Shown here in pieces: positions 44,151 through 51,434 of a DNA stretch of 64,000 bases. The DNA comes from Saccharothrix violaceirubra. Lineage in GTDB: Bacteria > Actinomycetota > Actinomycetes > Mycobacteriales > Pseudonocardiaceae. The stretch is from the NCBI RefSeq assembly GCF_014203755.1, contig NZ_JACHJS010000001.1:2790001-2854000 (forward strand). Direction: 5' to 3'. The translations under genes were made by a program, and so were the position numbers. Within the stretch, counting starts at the first letter, position 1. Every line of letters starts with the position of its first letter. Under the pieces are notes generated by a model, which was given only the letters and a program-made list of their open reading frames with translations, was not told where the DNA came from and searched no databases.

Positions 44151-44702
44151 ATGAAACCAGTCGTATTCGCGTTCTGCGCAGTGGCCGTTGCGTCGGCGGG
44201 CTGCTCGTCAGGCGAGGTCGGACCTGACTGTCGGACTGTCTCCGACCCGGCGGTCGGTGAGCGGATCGGGACTGCGGTGCGAGATGTGGTCGAACACCGG
44301 GCGCGTGCGATCGTCAACACAGCGGAAGGATCTGCGCCCCTGGTGTTGAGCGATAAATCCGTCCAGGTCTCGCCTGAGGCGGAAGAATTCGCACAACGCG
44401 CCTATAGCGTGCTGTCGTGGTTCTATGCGAATCGCGGCTACGTGCGATACGAGATCAACGATGTAAAGGTGGACCCCGTCTCCGCATGCGGGAGTACCGT
44501 GGTTGCCGAGGTGAACGGATCGACGAATCTGTACCGGAGAGCCGGGGACTACACGGGGTCGGCGTTCGGCCCGATGGAGTTCGAGTTCGACACCACGGGC
44601 GGGCGGTGGACTTTGAATGGGCATCGGTTGGTCGGCGTGGTGAAACAACGCCCACTGATCGAGCCGGAGGATTCGATGTACGCGGAGTTCGACAGGCGGT
44701 GA
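44151..44702 (+). CDS. Lipoprotein of unknown function
   Basis: 183 residues. Signal MKPVVFAFCAVAVASAGCSS has a lipobox ASAGC (Cys18). The exported part has paired cysteines (GPDCRTV; VSACGST) and an NTF2/immunity-like alpha+beta look (AYSVLSWFYANRGYVRYEIN, FGPMEFEFDTTGGRWTLNGH). No family recognised. Codon use is less GC-biased than the neighbours (for example ATACGAGATCAACGATGTAA), and the upstream 100 bp is AT-richer, suggesting recent acquisition. Confidence 0.75.
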   Translation: MKPVVFAFCAVAVASAGCSSGEVGPDCRTVSDPAVGERIGTAVRDVVEHRARAIVNTAEGSAPLVLSDKSVQVSPEAEEFAQRAYSVLSWFYANRGYVRYEINDVKVDPVSACGSTVVAEVNGSTNLYRRAGDYTGSAFGPMEFEFDTTGGRWTLNGHRLVGVVKQRPLIEPEDSMYAEFDRR

Positions 44703-44774
44703 GCGCGCCGGGCCACCCTCGGCAAACCCAACGCAAGATGTCTGCACGACTCAGGTCCGCGCGCGCTGATGAAG

Positions 44775-44963
44775 CTATGTGCTGCCGTTGTAGTCCGAGG
44801 TTCGTCCGGTGCCCCGGTATTGCTCGATCGGGATGGGTAGGTGGTCGCGGCACAGCACGCTGCGGAGGTGGTCGACCTCGTGGGCGACGAGTCGGGCCAT
44901 GCCGCGTTCGAAGACGGTGATGCGCTTGTCGCCGGTGATGTCGGTGTGCTCGACGTGCAGGAC
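44775..44963 (-). pseudogene. Peptide deformylase C-terminal remnant
   Basis: The minus strand after an in-frame stop reads VLHVEHTDITGDKRITVFER, then GMARLVAHEVDHLRSVLCRD and HLPIPIEQYRGTG, to a TAG at 44777-44775. AHEVDHL is the HExxH metal motif of peptide deformylases and the flanks match the family. The N-terminal two motifs (GxGxAAxQ, EGCLS) are absent upstream. A truncated gene, probably left by the event that brought in the neighbouring cluster. Confidence 0.7.
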
Positions 44964-45061
44964 AGCTCATCGTGAACAGGAGGAGGAACGGCGCGCCGCC
45001 AGGCTCCTGTGGACTCGTGAACAGGGCTGAGGGCCCGTCGGTTGGCCTGGTGCTCGGTCGG

Positions 45062-45979
45062 TCAGGGGATCGCGCTCCAGCGGGCGGACCGGTCTCCGGT
45101 GCGCAGGGACCGGATGCGGTGCCGCAGTTCGGCGGCAGCGGCCGGTTTGCCGGGGGCCAAGCGGATGTAGGCGCCAAGGGCGCGGAGTTCGGTGATGTCG
45201 CGCAGCAGGGTCCATCTCGGCCAGTCGAGGATGTTGCGGCCGTAGGCCGCCAGGAATCGGGTCCGCTCGGCTTCGGGGTCGTGGAAGTGGTCCGGGATGC
45301 CCGTGAGCAGGTCCAGTTCGCGGGGGCCTAGGCAGGCGTTGTCCCAGTCGATGAGCAGCCAGTGGCCGTGATCGGCATCGCGGACCAGGTTCTCGCTGTG
45401 CGCGTCGGCATGGACGAGCCCTTCGCCCAAGGGGAACGAGGTGGTGGTGAAGATGTCGACCAACGCGTGGGCGCGGTCGAGCAACCAGGCGCGGTCGTCG
45501 TCGGCGACAACCGGGCGTGCGCGATCGCGGTCGAGGTCCACGGCCTCGAACAGCCGCTGCAACGGCGTGTAGCGGGGTATCGGGAACGGTGGGGCGGGCA
45601 GCGTGTGCAGGCGGCGCAGCGGCACCGCCAGGTCGGCCGGCGACGGCGCCGGCGTGGTGGGTCGGTGGGGCCAGAAGGTGGCCACCGCCCCGGCCGCGAC
45701 GACCGGCTGCTCGCCGGGCATCGGTGCCAGCGCGATCGGCTCGGGCTGTGTGTCCAACCAGCGGGTGACTTCGACGCTGATCCGGGCGCGGCGACGGCGC
45801 ACCGGGGTGTCCGGAGCCAGACGGGCGACGAGATGGTCACGGGGCAGCAGGTACACCGCGTTGGATCGCCGGTGCAGCGGGCGGGCCTCGGCAGGGTCGG
45901 CGCCGAAGATCCGGCACGCCTCTCGCAGCGCGGGCAGGCCGGGCAGACCGGAGTCATCCTGGCGGGTGGGTAGGGCCAT
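45062..45979 (-). CDS. Aminoglycoside phosphotransferase-fold (APH) kinase
   Basis: 305 residues. Catalytic loop HADAHSENLV and metal-binding IDWDNACLGPRELDL are intact. The N-terminal half has nucleotide-binding strands (NAVYLLPRDHLVARLAP). It is a small-molecule kinase of the APH/choline-kinase fold, with a substrate that cannot be told from sequence. It starts 6 bp after the XRE-family gene, so they form an operon. This pair lies divergent to a lanthipeptide locus and may be regulatory cargo of that locus. Confidence 0.87.
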   Translation of the reverse strand: MALPTRQDDSGLPGLPALREACRIFGADPAEARPLHRRSNAVYLLPRDHLVARLAPDTPVRRRRARISVEVTRWLDTQPEPIALAPMPGEQPVVAAGAVATFWPHRPTTPAPSPADLAVPLRRLHTLPAPPFPIPRYTPLQRLFEAVDLDRDRARPVVADDDRAWLLDRAHALVDIFTTTSFPLGEGLVHADAHSENLVRDADHGHWLLIDWDNACLGPRELDLLTGIPDHFHDPEAERTRFLAAYGRNILDWPRWTLLRDITELRALGAYIRLAPGKPAAAAELRHRIRSLRTGDRSARWSAIP

Positions 45980-45985
45980 CGGCGG

Positions 45986-47476
45986 TTACGCAGCCGTGCC
46001 GGCCGGCGTCCTGCGGATGTGCTCGCGCAGTTCGGCGACTTCCGGTCGTCCGGCGTGCGGGGCGGCCACGGTGTCCAGCACGCGCAGGCGGGCATAGCCA
46101 CGGGTGGAGGACAGCCCGGTGATCGCGTCCACCGCGTCGTACCCGGTGGACACGGCGGCGTCGAGGTCACCGGCCTGGAACTGCACCGACGCCAGCGGCG
46201 GCAGGATCACCGCGCGGCTGCGTTCGTACTCCGCGCCGTACCCGGTCGCGGCGCTGGTCAGCTTCTCGATCGCCTCCGGGGCGAACTCCGGTCGGGTCAG
46301 CGACAGCAGGTACAGCGAGTGGCCCTGTTGGGCGGTGATCTCGGCGTCGGTGACGAACCACGCCCACGGCGGGGTCGTGGCCGGGTCGGCGGCGGCGTAG
46401 ATGTCCTGGGCGTTGCCGACGGCCCGGCGGGTCGGCTCGGCTTCGCCGAGCGCCGCCCGGCACCACCCGAGCACGGCGGAGATGTAACCGGAGGTGATCG
46501 TGGAGACCGGGTGGCGGCGGTTGGCGGCGGTCGCCGAGGCGAGCTGGACCAGGTGCAACGCCTCGCCCGCCCGGTCGGCGTGCGCGACCGGATCCAGACC
46601 GTGCAGGTGCAGCGCCTGGTGCGCCATGTCCAGCAGCAGGTCCACGGCCAGGTCGGGGGCGCGGGGATGGTCCTCGGCGCGACGGGCGGTGTCCAGGGCG
46701 TAGGTCCACAGGCGGCGGGCGGCGTCGTGGTCCTCGACGTCGTAGGCCAGCCAGCCGGCCATGCCGGCCAGCTCGGCGACCGCGACCAACAGCCGGGTGC
46801 GGACCTCCGGAGTGCACACGGCGTCCTCCAGCCGACGCACCTGGTGCAGTTGCGTGACCGCGGCAGCGCGGCACAGGCCGCCGCCGTGGGCGAAGTCCGA
46901 ACGGCGGAACCCGTCGGTGATCGCCTCGATCGCGTCGACGTCGGCCGCGCCGATGCGTGGACGGGTCACCGGCTCGACCTGATCCGGCAGCAGCGAGCCC
47001 AACCGGGCCAGCTCGGGATGCAGACTCGATCCCAACGTGGCGGCCGTGACCAGGGCGAGGAAGTCTCTGCGCTCCAACCAACTCACCTCCTCCTGCGTCG
47101 TCACGCTACCGCCGGTCCCGACGGTGAAGCCGAGCAATCCCGGCGGGATGCGCAGGAGAGTGGACAGACGGGCGACCAGCTTGACGTGGGTCAGCCGACG
47201 CTCGCCCCGTTCGACGGCCGACACCCTGGACTGGGACAGATCCAGCAGCGCGGCGAGCTGAAGCTGGGACAGCCCGGTGTGCTGCCGCACCGCGGCGAAC
47301 ACCGCGCCGAAGTCGTAGCGGGCCAGTGCGGCGCGCAGGTCCGCGTCCTCGTAGAACCCCTTCGGGATCGGATTGCGGAATCCGGCGGCGCGGGCGCAGT
47401 AACCGCACATCGGGTCGGTGTCGGAGGCCGGCGCGGTGCCGCACAACCGACAGCGCTGTCGTCCCTGACCAGTCAT
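45986..47476 (-). CDS. XRE-family regulator with zinc ribbon and TPR-like tail
   Basis: 496 residues from ATG 47476, preceded by GGAAGG. A four-cysteine ribbon (CRLCGTAPASDTDPMCGYC; Cys9, 12, 24, 27) precedes an XRE HTH (LSQLQLAALLDLSQSRVSAV, about 70-130). A long helical-repeat region with LAGMAGWLAYDVEDHDAARR and similar motifs follows. This is the actinobacterial XRE-TPR type, often next to RiPP and conflict genes. It faces the run of small plus-strand genes across a 156-bp divergent promoter region and likely controls them and the lanthipeptide genes (inference). Confidence 0.87.
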   Translation of the reverse strand: MTGQGRQRCRLCGTAPASDTDPMCGYCARAAGFRNPIPKGFYEDADLRAALARYDFGAVFAAVRQHTGLSQLQLAALLDLSQSRVSAVERGERRLTHVKLVARLSTLLRIPPGLLGFTVGTGGSVTTQEEVSWLERRDFLALVTAATLGSSLHPELARLGSLLPDQVEPVTRPRIGAADVDAIEAITDGFRRSDFAHGGGLCRAAAVTQLHQVRRLEDAVCTPEVRTRLLVAVAELAGMAGWLAYDVEDHDAARRLWTYALDTARRAEDHPRAPDLAVDLLLDMAHQALHLHGLDPVAHADRAGEALHLVQLASATAANRRHPVSTITSGYISAVLGWCRAALGEAEPTRRAVGNAQDIYAAADPATTPPWAWFVTDAEITAQQGHSLYLLSLTRPEFAPEAIEKLTSAATGYGAEYERSRAVILPPLASVQFQAGDLDAAVSTGYDAVDAITGLSSTRGYARLRVLDTVAAPHAGRPEVAELREHIRRTPAGTAA

Positions 47477-47632
47477 GACTCGCCTTCCGACGCCGAAAGG
47501 TGTTCGCGCAGGTTCACGGCGTAGCCCCCGCTGGATACCAGCCAGTCCTGTCCGGCCGGCGATGTCAAGCCCCAGTGGGGCTAGCACCATCGGGGATCGG
47601 GAAGATCGACGCGAGCCGCGACGGTGGACGTC

Positions 47633-47944
47633 ATGGCCACGCCGATCCCGATGACCGACCAGCCCGGACCCGGACCGATCCGCGCCGGTCTGCGCCGCTG
47701 TGCGACCGCGCCGGACTCGTCGAAGGCGGTGGCCGACGCCGGCCCCCGGTGGCCCGACGCGGACCCCCGACCCGGGCCGGGCCACCGGGTTCCCACCTCA
47801 CCGGCACCGGCCGCACGCCCGGTGCTGACCTTTCCCGCCGGCGGCCACCGCTGCGGCCTGTACCGGCTGGTGTGCGGGTTCTACGAGTGCGTGCACGGCC
47901 ATGTCCGCCGGATCGACGCCCACATCGGAGCAGGTGCGCGATGA
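47633..47944 (+). CDS. Small protein, first of a coupled run upstream of the lanthipeptide genes
   Basis: 103 residues. The C-terminal half (LTFPAGGHRCGLYRLVCGFY, ECVHGHVRRIDAHIGAG) has Cys/His pairs that could bind zinc. The N-terminal half is Pro/Ala/Arg-rich. The TGA overlaps the next ATG (ATGA), arguing for real translation. No family is known to me. Confidence 0.5.
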   Translation: MATPIPMTDQPGPGPIRAGLRRCATAPDSSKAVADAGPRWPDADPRPGPGHRVPTSPAPAARPVLTFPAGGHRCGLYRLVCGFYECVHGHVRRIDAHIGAGAR

Positions 47945-48150
47945 GCACCCTGAACCCTGCCCTGCGCCGCGACGGGCACCCGACCAATCGCCCCGGCCCG
48001 ACCGGCTTGCCGGTCGGGGTGCCGAGCACCTCCGGGACGCGATCGTCGGACTGGTCGGCCCACCGGCCGGACACGCCGCGCCCGCCGGCCGGTGGCGGCA
48101 GCGACTCGGCGGGAACGGTGGCCGGGCGGCCCCGTCCACGGCAGGTGTGA
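47941..48150 (+). CDS. Small Pro-rich protein, coupled
   Basis: 69 residues starting inside the previous stop (ATGA) and ending in a GTGA overlap with the next frame. Third codon positions are almost all G/C. The sequence is low-complexity (NRPGPTGLPVGVPSTS, TPRPPAGGGS) with no motif. Supported mainly by coupling and codon bias. Confidence 0.42.
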   Translation: MSTLNPALRRDGHPTNRPGPTGLPVGVPSTSGTRSSDWSAHRPDTPRPPAGGGSDSAGTVAGRPRPRQV

Positions 48151-48515
48151 TCGGGGTGCGGCCGTTGATGCAGGACAGGACACCGGTCTACGCCATCGGA
48201 TCGTCGACGGGGTGGTGGTGGGGGACCAATCGGCCCGGCGGCACCTTCTACGCCGGCCGTGCCCACGTTGTGCATCCCGCGCGACCGACGGCCGGGTTGT
48301 GCGGCCTGCCCGTGGACGACGTGGGGGAACTGCGCCCGCCGACGCCCGAGCACCTGTGCCCGGACTGCTGCGTGCCGGCGATGGCCGCCTCCCACCCGCC
48401 GTTCCCCCTCGGATCCGCGCCCCCGCCGCCGAGGGAAGCAACCGGTCCCGATCAGCCGGTCCCGGCCGAGCGGACAACCGCGATGCCGGTGGTCGGCAAG
48501 GACGACGACCCGTGA
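48147..48515 (+). CDS. Small zinc-ribbon-like protein, coupled
   Basis: 122 residues from GTG 48147. The middle has YAIGSSTGWWWGTNRPGGTF, then YAGRAHVVHP, LCGLPVDDVG and a CPDCC pair, consistent with a small metal-binding fold seen in uncharacterised actinobacterial proteins near RiPP loci. The tail is Pro-rich. It overlaps the previous stop. Confidence 0.55.
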   Translation: MIGVRPLMQDRTPVYAIGSSTGWWWGTNRPGGTFYAGRAHVVHPARPTAGLCGLPVDDVGELRPPTPEHLCPDCCVPAMAASHPPFPLGSAPPPPREATGPDQPVPAERTTAMPVVGKDDDP

Positions 48516-48524
48516 AACCCATCC

Positions 48525-48686
48525 GTGGACCAAGTGCCCGCAGCGGTACTGCCCTCCGCCCGCGACCTCGACGACCCGAGCACGGCCCCCGATGAACGCA
48601 CCGCCGCCGCGGACACCCTGCGCAACCCTCGCCGGATCGACTCGGCGCTACTGCGACGTGTGCTCGACGGGCTCCGGCGGCTGTGA
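48525..48686 (+). CDS. Small helical protein
   Basis: 53 residues from GTG 48525: DQVPAAVLPSARDLDDPSTA, then ADTLRNPRRIDSALLRRVLD. Amphipathic, with coding-like codon use. Ten bases after the previous stop. Too short for a family call. Confidence 0.5.
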   Translation: MDQVPAAVLPSARDLDDPSTAPDERTAAADTLRNPRRIDSALLRRVLDGLRRL

Positions 48687-48939
48687 CCAAGACGGAGGAC
48701 GCACCGATGTCCGACCACGACCATCGCCGCGCGATCCACGCACTCCGACCGGCGTGCGGCGGGCGATCGCCGTCCTGCTGCCGAGTGGCGTTCCCGACGA
48801 TCGTCGACGCGCTCTGTCGTTGCCGACTCAGCCGGCACCACCAACCGGTCCGCATACCCGGCGACCGGTCCGCACCTCGTCCCGATCGACTCGTCTCCGC
48901 CCACGGAAAAAGCCGGCCTTGTCCCCACCCATCCCGCCC

Positions 48940-49419
48940 GTGTCGCCCAGAACGCTGCTGGACCGCACGGGGCGCCTCTGGCAGTGGAACCCGACCCTGT
49001 CGCGGCGTTCAGGTGTCCCACTGGGCGTGTTCTGCCACCGCGGGCACCGGCGCACCGAACAGGAACTGGAGAACGAGGCCGAGCCGATCATCGAGGTCCG
49101 CGACCCGCGCGTCCTGGCCGTGGCCCTGGAGCCGGTGCCCGCCCGCCAGATCCGCCTCAACGACCTCGTGGTGCTGCCCGGCCTGGGCGAGCTGTCCCCG
49201 GTGATCGGCGTCTGGCCGTGCACCGACCGGTACGCGAGCCTGCTGTACGTGTGCACCGACAACGGCGACTGGGCACACCGGCCCGTGGACAGCCTGCTGC
49301 TGCGCGCGGACATCAGAACCCCTGGCCGTCCCGCTGCCCCGTCCATTGTCCCGACGTCCACGATCTCCAAGTCGCCGCACTCTCCGGCATTGCAGGACGA
49401 GGAACCCCGTGATGGATGA
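48940..49419 (+). CDS. Hypothetical protein in the lanthipeptide leader region
   Basis: 159 residues from GTG 48940; no ATG and no good ribosome site. The part TLLDRTGRLWQWNPTLSRRS, VRDPRVLAVALEPVPARQIR, LNDLVVLPGLGELSPVIGVW and LYVCTDNGDWAHRPVDSLLL is strongly coding-like, a small beta-rich domain. The preceding 48708-48939 (MSDHDHRRAIHALRPAC in one frame, VRRAIAVLLPSGVPDDRRR in another) may be its frameshifted beginning. Function unknown. Confidence 0.45.
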   Translation: MSPRTLLDRTGRLWQWNPTLSRRSGVPLGVFCHRGHRRTEQELENEAEPIIEVRDPRVLAVALEPVPARQIRLNDLVVLPGLGELSPVIGVWPCTDRYASLLYVCTDNGDWAHRPVDSLLLRADIRTPGRPAAPSIVPTSTISKSPHSPALQDEEPRDG

Positions 49420-49760
49420 GATCCCGGCCGACACCGCCCAGCGCGGTACATGACCACCTGGACTACCTGGACAAGTTGGCCACCGACGGCGACCTGCGTT
49501 CCCGCGCCGCGCCGGCCGGCACCGAGATCACCCGGCTGACCTCGGCGTGGCGCAGCCTGCTGGACGCCACCGACTCGACGAGCACGGTCGCTGCCGGCGG
49601 TGCTCGGGCCGGCTTCGCCTCCGCGTCGGCCCCCGCACCGTCTGGACCACCGCACACCAACACCTGATCACCGCCGACAGCCCTGCCGCCCATCGAACCG
49701 GCAGGCACGCGGCTGCCCCCGGTCGGTCGACCGCTGCGGCATCCGAGGCTTCCTGACCAA
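49416..49760 (+). pseudogene. Small zinc-ribbon protein, apparently frameshifted
   Basis: The first frame reads VHDHLDYLDKLATDGDLRSR, then TEITRLTSAWRSLLDA. About 49562 the natural continuation HRLDEHGRCRRCSGRLRLRV, then WTTAHQHLITAD, lies one base off. This matches a common actinobacterial small-protein pattern (WRxLLxxHxxDxxGRCxxC ... CTVWTxxHxHL). One base appears to be missing. The gene is either decayed or the base is an assembly error. It sits 100 bp before the methyltransferase gene. Confidence 0.55.
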
Positions 49761-49854
49761 GGGGGTACGCCCCGCCCCGATCGCGGCATACCCCCTGGTC
49801 CAACCGGCTGTGAACCGGCACGTCATCGAAAAAACCCTCTGAAAGAGTAACCAG

Positions 49855-51135
49855 GTGAACACACTCCGACACGACGAAGCGAACGTCTCAGAGGCCCGCG
49901 ACGCCCTCGTGGACAAGCTCCTCACCCGCCGCATGATCACCTCGCCGGCGGTGGAACGGGCCTTCCGCACGGTGCCCCGGCACCTGTTCGTCGCCGAGGG
50001 CACGCCGCTGGACCTCACCTACAACGTCGACAACCCGGTGGCGATCAAGCGCGACCCCGACGGTGTGATCATCTCCTCCACCAGCGCGGCGTACATCCAG
50101 GCCCGGATGATCGAGCAAGCCGAACTCGGCCCGGGCATGAGCGTGCTGGAGATCGGGTCCGGCGGGTACAACGCCGCTTTGCTGGCTGAGATCGTCGGCC
50201 CGGACGGGCGGGTCGTCAGCGTGGACATCGACCAGGAGGTCACCGACCGCGCCGGCGAGCTGCTGGACGCGACCGGATACGGCAGCCGGGTCGCGGTGGT
50301 GCAGGCCGACGCGGAGAACCCGCTGCCGGGGCTTCACGAGCCGTTCGACGCGATCCTGGTGACGGTGGGGGCGTGGGATCTCGCGCCGGCCTGGCTGGAG
50401 CACCTGTCCGCGGACGGCAGGATCGTCGTTCCGTTGCGGATGAACGGGATCACCCGCGCCATCGGTTTCCGCCGCGAGGGCGACCACCTGGTGAGCACGT
50501 CGGCGGAGGTGGCCGGGTTCGTCGCGATGCAGGGCGAGGGCGCCCGCGACGAGCGGGTCTTCCTGCTGCCCGACCGCCATGGCCGGCACGTCAAGCTGCG
50601 CTTCGAGGGCGACGTGCCGCAGGGGATGAGCCTGTTGGACGGCGTGCTGGCCACCGACCGCGGCGAGGTCTGGTCCGGCGTCACGATCAACCACGGCGTG
50701 TCCTTCGCCGACCTGCACCTGTGGCTCGCCGCGTTCCTGCCCGGCTTCTGCAAGCTGGCCGTGGACGAGGGCACCGACATGGCCGCCGAACGCAAGAGCT
50801 GGTTCCCCTTCGGCGTCGTGCGCGGCGACTCCTTCGCCTACCTGGCCGTACGCCCTCTGTCGGCAGGCGGCGGCGTGGAGTTCGGTGCGCGTGCCTACGG
50901 CCCGCACGGCGGCGAGGCCGCCGTCACCGCGATGGTCGAACAGATCCAGGCGTGGGACCGCAAGGCCCGCACCGTCGAACCCGCCTTCGCCTACTGGCCG
51001 GCCGGCTCACAGCCTCCCGAGTCCGGCGAGTACACGGCCGTGCTGGTCAAGGCGCACGGCCTGGTCACGATCTCCTGGCCGCCCACGGCGGACGCCGCGG
51101 CCGGTCAGGTTGCCCCGCACAACCCCGAGAAGTGA
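49855..51135 (+). CDS. FxLD-system O-methyltransferase (LanSA type, PIMT family)
   Basis: 426 residues. The N-terminal PIMT fold has LLTRRMITSPAVERAFRTVP, ISSTSAAYIQARMIEQAEL and SAM motif VLEIGSGGYN (97-106), then VVSVDIDQEV. A ~200-residue C-terminal extension (HGVSFADLHLWLAAFLPGFC) is typical of the 'methyltransferase, FxLD system' proteins. In characterised class I lanthipeptides, such enzymes (OlvSA) methylate a core aspartate so that it rearranges to isoaspartate. The precursor downstream has Asp in the right kind of setting. GTGAAC at 49855 opens the frame, close after GAAAGAGTAACCAG. Confidence 0.92.
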   Translation: MNTLRHDEANVSEARDALVDKLLTRRMITSPAVERAFRTVPRHLFVAEGTPLDLTYNVDNPVAIKRDPDGVIISSTSAAYIQARMIEQAELGPGMSVLEIGSGGYNAALLAEIVGPDGRVVSVDIDQEVTDRAGELLDATGYGSRVAVVQADAENPLPGLHEPFDAILVTVGAWDLAPAWLEHLSADGRIVVPLRMNGITRAIGFRREGDHLVSTSAEVAGFVAMQGEGARDERVFLLPDRHGRHVKLRFEGDVPQGMSLLDGVLATDRGEVWSGVTINHGVSFADLHLWLAAFLPGFCKLAVDEGTDMAAERKSWFPFGVVRGDSFAYLAVRPLSAGGGVEFGARAYGPHGGEAAVTAMVEQIQAWDRKARTVEPAFAYWPAGSQPPESGEYTAVLVKAHGLVTISWPPTADAAAGQVAPHNPEK

Positions 51136-51147
51136 GGAGCGAACCGA

Positions 51148-51339
51148 ATGTCAGCAGCACTGGCCGTTGACCACACGGAGTCCCCGGACACCGCGGTCGA
51201 CGACGCGGAGTTCGAGCTGGACATGCGCGTGGTGGAGTCCACCACCAAGCTCGTGATCATGATGTGCGACACGAGTGACGGCTGCGGCGACACCTGCAAC
51301 ACCAGCGCGTGCAGCACCGGCTCCAACGACCCGTTCTGA
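51148..51339 (+). CDS. FxLD-family lanthipeptide precursor
   Basis: 63 residues. The leader has the defining FELD motif (F22-E23-L24-D25), bound by the dehydratase. The core region has Cys40, 46, 50 and 55 with many Ser/Thr: VIMMCDTSDGCGDTCNTSAC, then STGSNDPF. Ser/Thr dehydration by LanB and cyclisation onto these cysteines by LanC would give up to four rings. Asp41, Asp44 and Asp48 are candidates for methylation/isoaspartate formation. GAGGAGCG lies before the ATG, 12 bp after the methyltransferase stop. Confidence 0.95.
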   Translation: MSAALAVDHTESPDTAVDDAEFELDMRVVESTTKLVIMMCDTSDGCGDTCNTSACSTGSNDPF

Positions 51340-51434
51340 TCCAACCCCTTGCCGTCGTCGGTGCCCGAGCCGTGCCCGGGTACCGACGGCGGTGCCTGCG
51401 ACCGGCCGTGACCGGGTGAGGAGAACGAATCGCC

